Shown here: positions 7,128 through 16,174 of the stretch, in pieces
Layout: each line of letters opens with the position of its first letter
How positions within the stretch are numbered: position 1 is the stretch's first letter
Assembly: GCF_000286835.2 (NCBI RefSeq)
Contig: NZ_AJYD02000038.1
Span: 801,499 to 865,498, forward strand
DNA length: 64,000 nt
Direction of reading: 5' to 3'
DNA from: Enterovibrio norvegicus FF-33
GTDB taxonomy: Bacteria; Pseudomonadota; Gammaproteobacteria; Enterobacterales; Vibrionaceae
Made by a program: the position numbers and the translations under genes
Notes under the pieces: model-generated
What the model was told of the DNA's origin: nothing
Databases searched by the model: none
The model's input: only the letters and a program-made list of their open reading frames with translations

Positions 7128-8111
7128 TTAATGCCAGTTGACTGTTTTCCCAGTCCATTTATGTACTTCTTCAGGCCAATGGTCTTTGATTGGATTGAAG
7201 CGAATTGCAAATTGAGATGGTGAGATGAATGGCAACAGTCCATAAAAAATTGGCGATAAGCACCAACCAATAACTTTTGCCTTTGTGCTCCAATCGGGAT
7301 TCGGAAAACCAAAAAGCACTTTTTGTTGCATATTTCCCGTTAGGACACCCTTTTCTCCTATGGTCATGAACCGTCGAACGAACTCCCAATAAACATATAC
7401 CTCTCCATGCTCAGCCACAGCAGTTACCAAATTTAAAGCGATAGGCTGGTTTCCGCATTCTCCTTTTACACAGTGTTTGGGGTACAACCAAAGGTTCAGG
7501 TTATATGCATCCGAAAAAGCACCATAACCGACATGGTGGGGGGCATACATTGAAGCGATTTCACATTCACTCCAAGGGATCCGATATAGTGCTTTTTTGT
7601 GGTAAACATAAACCTCCTGATTTTTATGATGGAATCTAACAGGGGTTCGTATTGGTCGAAAAAATTCAACAAAACACAGAGCAAATACGAAGATAAGAAT
7701 ACCTAATTCGGCAGGATCTAAATATAGCCAAGGAGTGTCGTCGCGAAGTAATCTTATAACTAGATATGTAAATAAAAATATTGGGAACATGAAAAATTGT
7801 GAAAAGCGAGTCAGTGTCTGCCTGTTATGCACGCTGTTCACTCTCATATCAATGAAATCTCCATGCGTTCCCGCTGAGAAAAGGAGATAAGATGCGTCAT
7901 AAAACCCGCCTTCATCTGTTTCGTTGTCATCAACTAGCTCCACAGTTTTTGCGGGAGGGCTAAGAATGTCCTCCATGATATGGCTAGTACCAAAACCCGT
8001 GCTAAAGCCCTTGCCTCTTCTTTTTATTGTATTCCTAAAATGTGGTGCGTAGCCTTCTTGCTCCGCCCCGATCCAAAGGTCATCAGAAACTTTATTGATT
8101 CTATTTGGCAT
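7128..8111 (-). CDS. DUF6708-like membrane protein, probable immunity to the adjacent VasX (paralogue 2)
   Basis: This 327-residue protein starts 12 bp after the VasX-like effector stop, the position held by tsiV2 after vasX in V. cholerae. I choose the ATG at 8111 (MPNRINKVSDD), preceded by AGGCG and matching the start of the paralogue at 5915-6886, over an in-frame TTG at 8123. The features are the same as in the paralogue: two adjacent membrane segments near residues 100-150, the RFHHKNQEVYVYHKKALYRI motif, and a hydrophobic stretch near residue 285. Sequence differences from the paralogue are concentrated in the N-terminal third and middle, as expected if specificity has diverged. Confidence 0.8.
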   Translation of the reverse strand: MPNRINKVSDDLWIGAEQEGYAPHFRNTIKRRGKGFSTGFGTSHIMEDILSPPAKTVELVDDNETDEGGFYDASYLLFSAGTHGDFIDMRVNSVHNRQTLTRFSQFFMFPIFLFTYLVIRLLRDDTPWLYLDPAELGILIFVFALCFVEFFRPIRTPVRFHHKNQEVYVYHKKALYRIPWSECEIASMYAPHHVGYGAFSDAYNLNLWLYPKHCVKGECGNQPIALNLVTAVAEHGEVYVYWEFVRRFMTIGEKGVLTGNMQQKVLFGFPNPDWSTKAKVIGWCLSPIFYGLLPFISPSQFAIRFNPIKDHWPEEVHKWTGKTVNWH

Positions 8112-8123
8112 AATTCGCCTCAA

Positions 8124-11100
8124 TTATTTTTCTACTTCAATTTCGGTACTTACATCATCCTGCCAAAAAAGAGCAGCGTCATCATCCAAGTCTACCGAAT
8201 AGTTTAACGTTACGGGAAATGAGCTAGGATTTGCATAGCTAATATCGAAACGATAGCTGTCGTAATCCTTTTTCCAGAGACTTTCTTTAAATGAAGCCTC
8301 AAGAGCAAAACCCTCTCCAGAGGATGACTTCATGTTGATTTTGTTTGTTGGAGGCTCTTCTGAACCATCTGCGTTGATGACCCGACCATACAAGAGTTCG
8401 GTTTTGTCATCGATGACACCAAGAACCTTGAGTGAAATTTTACTAACATTGCTTTCATACCCCGGAAAATAAATATTTAACGAAAAATCTTCGTATTTAT
8501 AAAACCAACCGCTTTCATCATATGAAGAGTGGCTAAATATTGGCCTAAACAGTTCGTCGGTAAAAGCTACCAACTCTTTTGTTTTTACTTTCTGAACATC
8601 TTCGTCTGCAACGTCTTTGAAGTATTTTATTCTTGCGGATGTGTCATCTGGTAAGCTCCTCTTATAGACGTATGTGCTACCAATGCCCCAGAAGGATCCT
8701 TTGAGAAATGTTTCGAGCCTACTATCTTCTATCCACGCATGAATAAGGTCTAAAGCAACGCCTACTATTGCCAGTACTAATGCAATGACGCCAACCACTG
8801 CATTTACGCCCGGAACAAGTGCCACAACGGCTAAAACTAGCGCTGCCGAATTGACAATCAGGGAGGAGACTGCAACAACTTTGGCTCCTAAACTGTCTTG
8901 CTGCTCTATATCCTCGGCTAAGTTGAAGCCGCTGGTTATGACTCCCAGGAAGTTTCCGATTATCGGTAATGCACGGTATCCAAACCTCGCGATGCCCGTT
9001 AATCGTTTTGTAACGGCTGCTGAATATCTACTTATAACTTGTTCTGGTATTGGTTGTCCTAGTTTCACGATTGATCTTGTCGACTTGATGCCGAAAGATT
9101 TTATATTGGATTTAGCCACAAGCTTCATAGCTTGCTCGTCACCAGAAAACTTGACACTTTGGATGAAAGCCAGTGTAGATTGAATCAAGCCCACAGCACT
9201 ATTGGTGATCTCAACGACCATTTTAGTGTCGCGCTTTTTGGCTGAGATTGTTGTATTTAATACAGCTATCATATTTGCAACTTGCGCAATCAGCAGCAAT
9301 CCCGTGAGCCTTCCGTTGTGCTTTTCTACAACGCCTGACAACTGCTTACTCCATTGGCCGAGTTTGCTGTCTGGGTTATTAATTTTGCTCTTATCCACAT
9401 TTTTTACTACCCAGTAAGCCAAACCTTCTAAAACACTGGGTTTCACTCCTGGTTTAATAACAGAATTTAATTGAAAGATCTTTATTTTGACCTTTGGGTC
9501 AACAAACTTCGCTTTCTTTTTGACTCCGCCTTTGCTTTTACCTTTGCTTTTAAGTTTTTTCTTTTTGGTTATCTTCGTTTTAGCCACTAGGACATGTTCT
9601 GCAGATGCTGCTAGTTGAACCGCATTGAAATCCTCAATATCTTCTAACACATCATTCAATGATGTGTTCATGACACCGTATTGATAGCCATATCGTTCAG
9701 CCATGGCGTGATAATAAACGTGCCAAGCTTCTTCAAGTTCAGGATCAACCACAAATTGAGCGACTTTTTCACCTATGGAGTATTGAATGCTGTCAGTTGC
9801 TTCGGTGGCTTCAAGAATACCGTCAGAGATGAGTCGCCTTTGGGTAGATATGACGTCATCCCAATCTATAGAGCCAGCGTCATAAACAAGTTTTAAGTGC
9901 TTGCTGAGCTCTTTGTAACCAGATTTGAGCACACCAATGGTTGACCATATTTGTCCACCGATTCCTTTTGACTCTGGTTTATCTTTCTCCGTTGTGCAGT
10001 AGGCGAAATCTTTAATCCAGTCGTCACGCAGTTTTTTGCCTACTTCTGTCGCTTGTACATTGCCAAGCATATTTGCAATGGCAATTTCCTTTAGCTTAAT
10101 TTGTTCTTGTTTAAATGGAGAATAAAGGGCTAGTGCGAAGTCGGTGTAGTCGGATTCAAGCCATTGTGTCCAATCAAGGGCTATCTCTTCTAAGCTAGTG
10201 CTTAGAGCCTTAGTGTAAGCATCGCGGTCCGATTGAAATTTATCCATTTCTTCTGAGCGAATAACATCGTGATAATCCTTGATTATCCTGTCTCGGCGAT
10301 CTTCACGAATGTCTTCAATCTCTTTTTCTGTTCGCTCATAGTATGTGGGAAGCCCGTATTGATAATCTTTGGGTTCATGGGCAATGGATACGCGTTTTTT
10401 TACTTCTTTTCTAAACCCTTTTTGTGCCTCTCTATTGATTAGCATTTTTGTCGCATTCGCAATCGTGTAAGGATATTGCGTCTCCGCTATATGGGTAAAT
10501 CCAGCATCATATTGAGCATTGAAAAGTGTGCAAAGTTCTATGCTGATCCCCACTGGGTCAATGACAGCGACAGCAACATGACTGTCGGGTGTCACTGATC
10601 TGTATTTAGCCAGTAACGGTGGGGTCGATAGATCAGAGGTGGACCATAAAGACCAATCAAAATTAAAAGTTTCACTTGAAAAATCTGGGCTCACGGTCGG
10701 AAGATCTTCGACCATTAGGCAGTGGTCTTCTTTGCCCCTTCGAGCTCTGCTGACGCTTACGTGCTGAAGTTGATTTTTTCTAATGCTTTTATCTTTGACT
10801 AAACCTAGAACGAACGCTTCGTCCAGCTTTATGTAAGAAAGGAGTATCGAGAATTTGTCATTCTTTTCTTGAGTGATGACAGGAAAATGGCCCTGTATCT
10901 CATTGGGAACATCTCCAAATATACATTCCGTTTTGATTGCCTCACCGGAAGTATCAAACTCAGACAGCAGAACGTAATTGTCCCTTTCATTAAAAAGATA
11001 AATAAAAGCATCAATGACAGGACGCATGATGTAATCATGCTCTTTTAAAACAGGCAGGCCGCTCCCCACATCTGAAGGTAGCATGAAGCTTAGCTCTATT

Positions 11101-11225
11101 TGCTTAACGGAATAGCGCATTGGGTGAATAACGATGAGATCATCATTTAATGGACAGGTAGACATTAGCGAGTCGATGCTATCAGCGCTCGATGTTGTAG
11201 CCGCTTCATTTGCTTTATTAACCAT
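8124..11225 (-). CDS. vasX: VasX-like T6SS effector (putative colicin-like pore former)
   Basis: This 1033-residue effector is encoded directly after a DUF4123 adaptor, in the order of the V. cholerae aux-2 cluster (hcp, vgrG, vasW, vasX, tsiV2). The N-terminus carries a CPLNDDLIVIHPMRYSV segment like the VasX N-terminal region (residues about 24-42). A very basic linker rich in lysine lies at about 545-580. A long hydrophobic, alanine/valine-rich hairpin-like region lies at about 775-828, which fits membrane insertion by VasX. About 200 polar residues follow. The ATG overlaps the adaptor stop by 8 bases. VasX is known to depolarise membranes; the activity here is inferred from similarity. 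Confidence 0.82.
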   Translation of the reverse strand: MVNKANEAATTSSADSIDSLMSTCPLNDDLIVIHPMRYSVKQIELSFMLPSDVGSGLPVLKEHDYIMRPVIDAFIYLFNERDNYVLLSEFDTSGEAIKTECIFGDVPNEIQGHFPVITQEKNDKFSILLSYIKLDEAFVLGLVKDKSIRKNQLQHVSVSRARRGKEDHCLMVEDLPTVSPDFSSETFNFDWSLWSTSDLSTPPLLAKYRSVTPDSHVAVAVIDPVGISIELCTLFNAQYDAGFTHIAETQYPYTIANATKMLINREAQKGFRKEVKKRVSIAHEPKDYQYGLPTYYERTEKEIEDIREDRRDRIIKDYHDVIRSEEMDKFQSDRDAYTKALSTSLEEIALDWTQWLESDYTDFALALYSPFKQEQIKLKEIAIANMLGNVQATEVGKKLRDDWIKDFAYCTTEKDKPESKGIGGQIWSTIGVLKSGYKELSKHLKLVYDAGSIDWDDVISTQRRLISDGILEATEATDSIQYSIGEKVAQFVVDPELEEAWHVYYHAMAERYGYQYGVMNTSLNDVLEDIEDFNAVQLAASAEHVLVAKTKITKKKKLKSKGKSKGGVKKKAKFVDPKVKIKIFQLNSVIKPGVKPSVLEGLAYWVVKNVDKSKINNPDSKLGQWSKQLSGVVEKHNGRLTGLLLIAQVANMIAVLNTTISAKKRDTKMVVEITNSAVGLIQSTLAFIQSVKFSGDEQAMKLVAKSNIKSFGIKSTRSIVKLGQPIPEQVISRYSAAVTKRLTGIARFGYRALPIIGNFLGVITSGFNLAEDIEQQDSLGAKVVAVSSLIVNSAALVLAVVALVPGVNAVVGVIALVLAIVGVALDLIHAWIEDSRLETFLKGSFWGIGSTYVYKRSLPDDTSARIKYFKDVADEDVQKVKTKELVAFTDELFRPIFSHSSYDESGWFYKYEDFSLNIYFPGYESNVSKISLKVLGVIDDKTELLYGRVINADGSEEPPTNKINMKSSSGEGFALEASFKESLWKKDYDSYRFDISYANPSSFPVTLNYSVDLDDDAALFWQDDVSTEIEVEK

Positions 11226-12099
11226 TTAGAGACTCTCTGTGTTCATAAAGCTCTGTCGCTTTATTCAATGCGTTTTGAATTCTTTCTGATGGAAGCATTG
11301 TGTCTTTGCTATCAAGTAGCTTTTTGACATCGCTGTGCTTTTCACCTTCCAATGCCTCTTCCCCTAACATGCACAGAATATTGATAAAGCAAAGGCTTTC
11401 CATTTCGCTACTCAAACCATAAGACTGGCCTTGTTTCACATAGGACTCGATTTTTAGAAGCTGATCCTGTGGGGATGCTCGGTAAAAATGTTTAGGAAAA
11501 TGCTGGTTCACATGATCTAAGGCTCGATAATGAAAGTGTTGTTTAGCTGCTTCTCCTAAAGCCGTTAACTGGTTATCTGATAGTGCCATCCAGCCTATGT
11601 TTTCTTCTTGAGGAGGCTTCTCAAAATAGGTTATCTCTGTCGTCTCCCAAATTTTGTCGGCGCGAGACTGGCTCCAAATCTTGGTGATGGGTCCAAACAG
11701 TCGATGCTTTTGTGTATCAGTGGAGGCCAAAGCAATTCGGCCTACAACGTGAGGAAGATAGAATCTAAACACTGATGTGCTTCCATTACCTAAATCGGCT
11801 TTGATAACCGTCTTTAAGTGATCTGCTACGTCGGACGTTGATGCTTCCGCCTCAAAAACTATTCCCCAATCGTGTGGCTTTTTGTCCATCGCTGCATTGA
11901 GCAAAACTTGATTGTTTTTTAACGGAAGAATAATTGGGCTCAAATTCGCCACGATGTTAAGCACTGTGCCGCTGTATATAATCTCGATGTCTTGATTGGC
12001 TGCGAGTTCATAACTGAGTTTGGCTGCATCCTCTATGACTGCGCCGTCGAGCAGAATGTAAAGAGGATTCTGATTCGCTTCTATGTCAGGCAAGTTCAC
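11218..12099 (-). CDS. vasW: DUF4123 T6SS effector adaptor (VasW-like)
   Basis: This 293-residue adaptor is expected to load the VasX-like effector onto VgrG. The N-terminus (LYILLDGAVIEDAAKL) and the later motif SVFRFYLPHVVGRIAL fit DUF4123. The GTG start at 12099 follows the vgrG stop with no gap (TAA then GTG), with GAGG inside the end of vgrG as a ribosome site, suggesting translational coupling. Its own stop overlaps the effector start. Confidence 0.87.
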   Translation of the reverse strand: MNLPDIEANQNPLYILLDGAVIEDAAKLSYELAANQDIEIIYSGTVLNIVANLSPIILPLKNNQVLLNAAMDKKPHDWGIVFEAEASTSDVADHLKTVIKADLGNGSTSVFRFYLPHVVGRIALASTDTQKHRLFGPITKIWSQSRADKIWETTEITYFEKPPQEENIGWMALSDNQLTALGEAAKQHFHYRALDHVNQHFPKHFYRASPQDQLLKIESYVKQGQSYGLSSEMESLCFINILCMLGEEALEGEKHSDVKKLLDSKDTMLPSERIQNALNKATELYEHRESLNG

Positions 12100-14181
12100 T
12101 TAGCTATCCTCGCCTGAATCGATACATTCTTCACAAAGAGGTTTCCCTGACTTTCCAGCAGCAACGAGAGCCTTAGTTTGCTGAAGTAAAATCAATGGTG
12201 CCGCTGATTGTTGTGAAGCGGTTGCCAAGTTCCGAACCGCCTCATCCGGCGCTTTCTCTGCTTCAACTCCCCCCGGCAACATCGGCATTGCCCCACCAAA
12301 GCCTGAGCCAGATCCTGCGCTGCCGCCTGAGTTGATATTGATCGCTGAGCCGACGATATGAACACCTGCGGGGTCTATTTTGATGAAGTTGCCGCCGACT
12401 TTGAGCGTGACTTCGGTATAGGCTTCGAGAATAGATTTGTGACCGCTTTTTAGATGAATCTCAGAGCCTGCTTCGTTGAGTATTCCCACGCCGGCTTTGA
12501 TGTGCAGTGAACTGTCGGTCACGATGGTTTTATCACCCTTCACATGCTCTTTGCTTTGCCCGTCGACGGTTAAATGGTCATCGACTTTGATGTGCGAGAA
12601 ACGCTCATTCTCCACATCCAGATGCAAATCATGTTTGATGTTGTCTTTGCGGTCATTCTCGACCAGCAGGTTCATGTCCTTTTGGGCATGAACGTAAATC
12701 TCTTCTTTGTCTGCTTGGTCTTCAAAGCGCAGTTCGTTAAATCCCTCGCCTTGATGGGTTTCGGTTCTCAGTACCGTACGGGTTTTGTTGGCTGGCAGCG
12801 GATAGGGCGGCACATTGGTCGCGTGATAAGTTCTGCCCGTGATAATCGGTTGGTCCGGGTCGCCTTCTAAAAACGACACAATCACTTCATGACCAATGCG
12901 CGGTATCGCCATCATGCCGTATTGCCCGCCTGCCCAGCCTTGGGAGACACGTACCCAACAACTTGAGGCTTCATCGCTGTTGCCGTATCGGTCCCACGGA
13001 AACTGCACTTTCACGCGCCCGTGCTCATCACAGAAGATTTCTTCCCCCGCAGGCCCAGTGACAATCGCCATTTGTGGGCCATGCACACAGGGTTTGGCTT
13101 GTGGCGCGGGACGCCACGGGCGGTGAGCGGGAATGACCGAAAAGGTATTGTGATACGTTGTCATGCCCTCACCCCCGTGCTCTTCGAGCGCTTGGGGTTG
13201 TGTGCCTTCACACTGCGTTGAGACCACCACCCAACCACGGTTCGCCTCATCATCAGGGTGGTCAGCCAAATCAAACAGCATGCCGGCTTGGATTTGCATG
13301 ACATTGCTTGAGGCGGTCGCGGTAATGGCATCACTGCGCAAGTGCTCTAAACGGTATTGGGTAAAAGGTTTTCCTGCCGCATCACTTTTAAAGCGACCAG
13401 GATAATCATAATGCTCATAGGTGCCGCGCTGATAATCCATCTCTGTACCGGGATGGTCATGCAAAAAGCCATAAGCCGGTTTTTTAAAGCTATAATCTTT
13501 AAGCTGCGCAGAGGAAGGTCGAGTTTTCGCTGAACGTTGCCAGCCTTTGATAAAGGCTGAGCTGGCCGTGCCGCCCACGGTGGCGTTATACGGGAGTGTC
13601 AGCGAAGAGTGAGACAGCGTCTGAGTGTCATCCGAAAACAACACCGTGTGTTTGTCTTTGCTGTGCAAGAAGGTATAGAACAAGCCTTCTTCGGCCGCGA
13701 TACGCGCTAAGAATTCCAGGTCCGATTCACGGTACTGCACACAGTATTCGCGTACTTGCGGCGAGCCAGACACCGAAAACGCATACTCATCAATGCCCAT
13801 CTCTTGCAGCAAGATACTGATGATTTCAGGGACAGACTGTTGCTGGAAAATACGGCTGTTATGGCGAAGGGACAAACGCGAAAGGGCAGGGACCATTTCA
13901 AGCGCATAACGGGTATGACTGAAACCCGTGTCGCCGCGGGTAAAGCTGCGCACAACGCCATGAAAGCGTTGGACCAACTCCCCGTCTTTCCACAGCATCA
14001 AAGAGACATTGCGGTCAACAACGTCATGGTCAGTCAAAGTGTCAGTGCGGCTGGCGAGTTTCACCTGATACAGGAACGGGGCAGACAAGGCTGATGCCCC
14101 CGAGAATTCGACCACCGCCAAGGCGTCGTCAGGTAAGCCTTCAACATGAAGAGTAAATTGCAGACCGCTTTCCGTAGCCAT
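12100..14181 (-). CDS. vgrG: VgrG spike protein, second copy (complete)
   Basis: This 693-residue VgrG is close to the length of V. cholerae VgrG-2. Gp27-like N-terminal domains (residues 1-370) are followed by the gp5-like OB-fold (CWVRVSQGWAGGQYGMMAIP, about residues 410-430) and a beta-helical spike. The tail is glycine/serine rich (NINSGGSAGSGSGFGG) and ends KPLCEECIDSGEDS with no fused toxin domain, so effector loading should go through the DUF4123 adaptor. The N-terminal 280 codons are nearly identical in DNA to the copy at 1-849. Confidence 0.96.
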   Translation of the reverse strand: MATESGLQFTLHVEGLPDDALAVVEFSGASALSAPFLYQVKLASRTDTLTDHDVVDRNVSLMLWKDGELVQRFHGVVRSFTRGDTGFSHTRYALEMVPALSRLSLRHNSRIFQQQSVPEIISILLQEMGIDEYAFSVSGSPQVREYCVQYRESDLEFLARIAAEEGLFYTFLHSKDKHTVLFSDDTQTLSHSSLTLPYNATVGGTASSAFIKGWQRSAKTRPSSAQLKDYSFKKPAYGFLHDHPGTEMDYQRGTYEHYDYPGRFKSDAAGKPFTQYRLEHLRSDAITATASSNVMQIQAGMLFDLADHPDDEANRGWVVVSTQCEGTQPQALEEHGGEGMTTYHNTFSVIPAHRPWRPAPQAKPCVHGPQMAIVTGPAGEEIFCDEHGRVKVQFPWDRYGNSDEASSCWVRVSQGWAGGQYGMMAIPRIGHEVIVSFLEGDPDQPIITGRTYHATNVPPYPLPANKTRTVLRTETHQGEGFNELRFEDQADKEEIYVHAQKDMNLLVENDRKDNIKHDLHLDVENERFSHIKVDDHLTVDGQSKEHVKGDKTIVTDSSLHIKAGVGILNEAGSEIHLKSGHKSILEAYTEVTLKVGGNFIKIDPAGVHIVGSAININSGGSAGSGSGFGGAMPMLPGGVEAEKAPDEAVRNLATASQQSAAPLILLQQTKALVAAGKSGKPLCEECIDSGEDS

Positions 14182-14234
14182 AAACCATCCCAGCTTAAAA
14201 CGAGGTATCGTCAGGCGTCATTGCTTGACGACAA

Positions 14235-14254
14235 AACCCGCTCAAGGGCGGGTT
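14235..14254 (-). terminator. Hairpin between hcp and vgrG, copy 2
   Basis: Same AACCCGC/GCGGGTT stem as at 903-922, followed by TTTTG on the minus strand. It is probably a partial terminator setting the hcp:vgrG ratio. Confidence 0.55.
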
Positions 14255-14313
14255 GGGCACTAAAGGCTCAATTCTTTCGAAAACGAGGAAGCTGAGCCTT
14301 ATGCAGCGAAGCC

Positions 14314-14832
14314 TTAGGCTTCAACCGGCGCACGCCAGTCATCGGCACCTGACGTTCCTGCTACTGTGTGTTCCCAATCAATCTTGCGGTATGCGACAGA
14401 GACAGTCACCAGCTGGGTGAACTCTTTCTTGTTCGCGTCTTGGCAATGGGGCATCTGGCAATCGATATCGATGATGGTGCTGTCCGTCAGGATGGTCGAG
14501 AAGAAATGCTCTTGCTTGCCTTCCACCGAGGTGCGGTACCATTTGAGTTCAATTTTCGGCAGCATCTCGCCTGAGGCCAGAGAGTTGTACATCAGCGGCA
14601 CGGCCTTGTTCAGCGCCACGGTGAACTTGAAGGGCTTGTGAACACGTTGGCCAGAAGGCTGACCGCTTTGTGGGTCAGTCGGCACGGTGACGATGTGGTC
14701 AAAGGCTTGCACCAGCATTTGGTCTTCGTGGCCTTCCACATAGATGTTGCCGACAGAATCCGCGGTGAAAGCGCCCGCGGTAATGTTGCCCTGAGTTTTG
14801 CCTTCGATAGCGATATAACATGGAGTTGGCAT
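14314..14832 (-). CDS. hcp: Hcp, T6SS tube protein, copy 2
   Basis: This 172-residue Hcp has a protein sequence identical to the one at 982-1500. The start is the ATG at 14832, with AAGGA 7 bases upstream. Silent differences from copy 1 cluster in the middle of the gene, around 14600-14705. It heads the vgrG, adaptor, effector and immunity operon that runs to 7128. Confidence 0.97.
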   Translation of the reverse strand: MPTPCYIAIEGKTQGNITAGAFTADSVGNIYVEGHEDQMLVQAFDHIVTVPTDPQSGQPSGQRVHKPFKFTVALNKAVPLMYNSLASGEMLPKIELKWYRTSVEGKQEHFFSTILTDSTIIDIDCQMPHCQDANKKEFTQLVTVSVAYRKIDWEHTVAGTSGADDWRAPVEA

Positions 14833-14907
14833 TGCGATGTCCTTATTCAATGGTTGCCCGCCAATCATGGCCGACAGAGAAATGAGTGATACAACGCAAG
14901 AGATAAC

Positions 14908-14922
14908 GCAAAGGGTGTGCCA
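14908..14922 (-). promoter_or_regulatory. Sigma-54 (-24/-12) promoter of hcp copy 2
   Basis: Minus-strand TGGCAC-N5-TTGC, identical to the site at 1576-1590, about 75 bases upstream of the Hcp ATG. Confidence 0.88.
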
Positions 14923-14972
14923 GCTATGTGGTGCAATAAAAACAAGGGGTTACAATTAAGTGGTATTAAAGA

Positions 14973-15020
14973 GAGCAAAGAATTGCTTGGATGTCGGGCG
15001 AAAAATTGCTCAGCGAGCAA
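14973..15020 (-). promoter_or_regulatory. Palindrome pair upstream of hcp copy 2
   Basis: GAGCAA-N4-TTGCTT and TTGCTC-AGC-GAGCAA, identical to 1641-1688. They are likely enhancer sites for the sigma-54 activator. Confidence 0.6.
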
Positions 15021-15116
15021 GATTTGGCCGGAATGAGAAAATCAGATCCACCCAATACCGTCATCATTTTGCTAAGCGTATAGACTTAGAGAAAAATGAG
15101 GGAAGAGGGAGGGTTC

Positions 15117-15644
15117 ATGCGCGCTGACGAACAAAAACAATATCATACCTTTTTGACTAAACCTGTATTGGCGATGGGGCAAAGCCTGCCGGGTAAAAGT
15201 GATTTGCGGATAGATGAAACCGCAACGCGAGCGCGCGCAGGGCTGCTCAATATTCTGTCTGCAGTCACCCTATTTATACTCGTTGTTCGTCCCGAATGGG
15301 ATCCCGTCATTTATATCGGACCTTATGTCATCTTTGACATGGCAATGGCTGCGATGTTTGGTTTAACGCCACTCAGTCCATCGGGTGTGCTAGGTACCGC
15401 CATGACAATGAAGTTAAAGCCAGTTTGGCGGCCAATCAAGCCTAAACGCTTTGCGTGGATATTAGGCGCAACGATGGGGGTCACCTGTTTGGCATTTCGT
15501 TTGCTCGATTTTTCTGATGTTTGGCTTCTCTCTGTCTTGGGGATCTGTTTCATGTTGACGTGGCTTGAGGCCGTTCTTGGCTTTTGCGTGGGTTGCTGGA
15601 TGCACAGCAAACTTTTTGGTTGCGAAGTGTGCCAGCTAGATTGA
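15117..15644 (+). CDS. DUF4395 family membrane protein
   Basis: This 175-residue inner-membrane protein of unknown function belongs to the DUF4395 type. It has several hydrophobic segments (around residues 45-60, 65-85, 115-130 and 135-160) and the C-terminal cysteine signature CVGCWMHSKLFGCEVC. I choose the ATG at 15117 because GAGGGAGGG lies just upstream; an earlier ATG at 15096 has no clear ribosome site. It is divergent from hcp copy 2 and is probably not part of the T6SS. Confidence 0.78.
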   Translation: MRADEQKQYHTFLTKPVLAMGQSLPGKSDLRIDETATRARAGLLNILSAVTLFILVVRPEWDPVIYIGPYVIFDMAMAAMFGLTPLSPSGVLGTAMTMKLKPVWRPIKPKRFAWILGATMGVTCLAFRLLDFSDVWLLSVLGICFMLTWLEAVLGFCVGCWMHSKLFGCEVCQLD

Positions 15645-16174
15645 ACATACTGGTTGAATACGGTGCTTATGTGCCTTATTTACACCTGAAAATCTTGACA
15701 TCACGTTGTTTTATTTTATGAGCTTACGTTTCTTATTTTTCCTTTTTATATCCCCCTGATCTTTAATTATTTAATCTGAAAGAGCATTCCTTAAATAAAA
15801 GGTTTATATAATTAAGTGTTTTCTTTTTTTCTTATTAATTTGTGGTCTGGTAAGTATGTGGTTGCATGTTTTCGATTTTAAATTGTGCGGATTATGCTAT
15901 CTATAGTGAGAATAGTGTTTCGTAAGTGAGGGGTTTTTATTTTATTATACGTTAATATTTGTATTTAATGAGATTTATTTGCTGGTGTATTCTGAGATGA
16001 CTTCTGGTTTTTTTACATTGTAAACATAATGTTGCGATATTGCTTTATTGGTTTGTGTCGGGGGAAAATTCGGTTTATTTTGATGTTATTTGACCAGGTG
16101 TATAAATAAAGACTTAAGATCCTTTTGTAAATCTTGCCGTAATTCTTCAGGATATTTAAACGAAGGAGTGATTT
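15645..16174. other. AT-rich intergenic region, no gene seen
   Basis: This stretch of about 530 bases is noticeably AT-rich and has stops in all frames. It contains the AAGGAG ribosome site of the next gene at its right end. No confident promoter, repeat or RNA gene was identified. Confidence 0.5.

Larger units (their letters stand above)
13352..15036. repeat. hcp-vgrG head duplication, right copy
   Basis: Direct-repeat partner of 20-1704 (offset 13332). Homology ends at about 15036, just before the divergent DUF4395 gene. Confidence 0.93.

Noticed and set aside
8785-9183. 132-codon plus-strand frame
   Set aside because: It lies antisense within the VasX-like effector and has a composition typical of a shadow frame, with no ribosome site.
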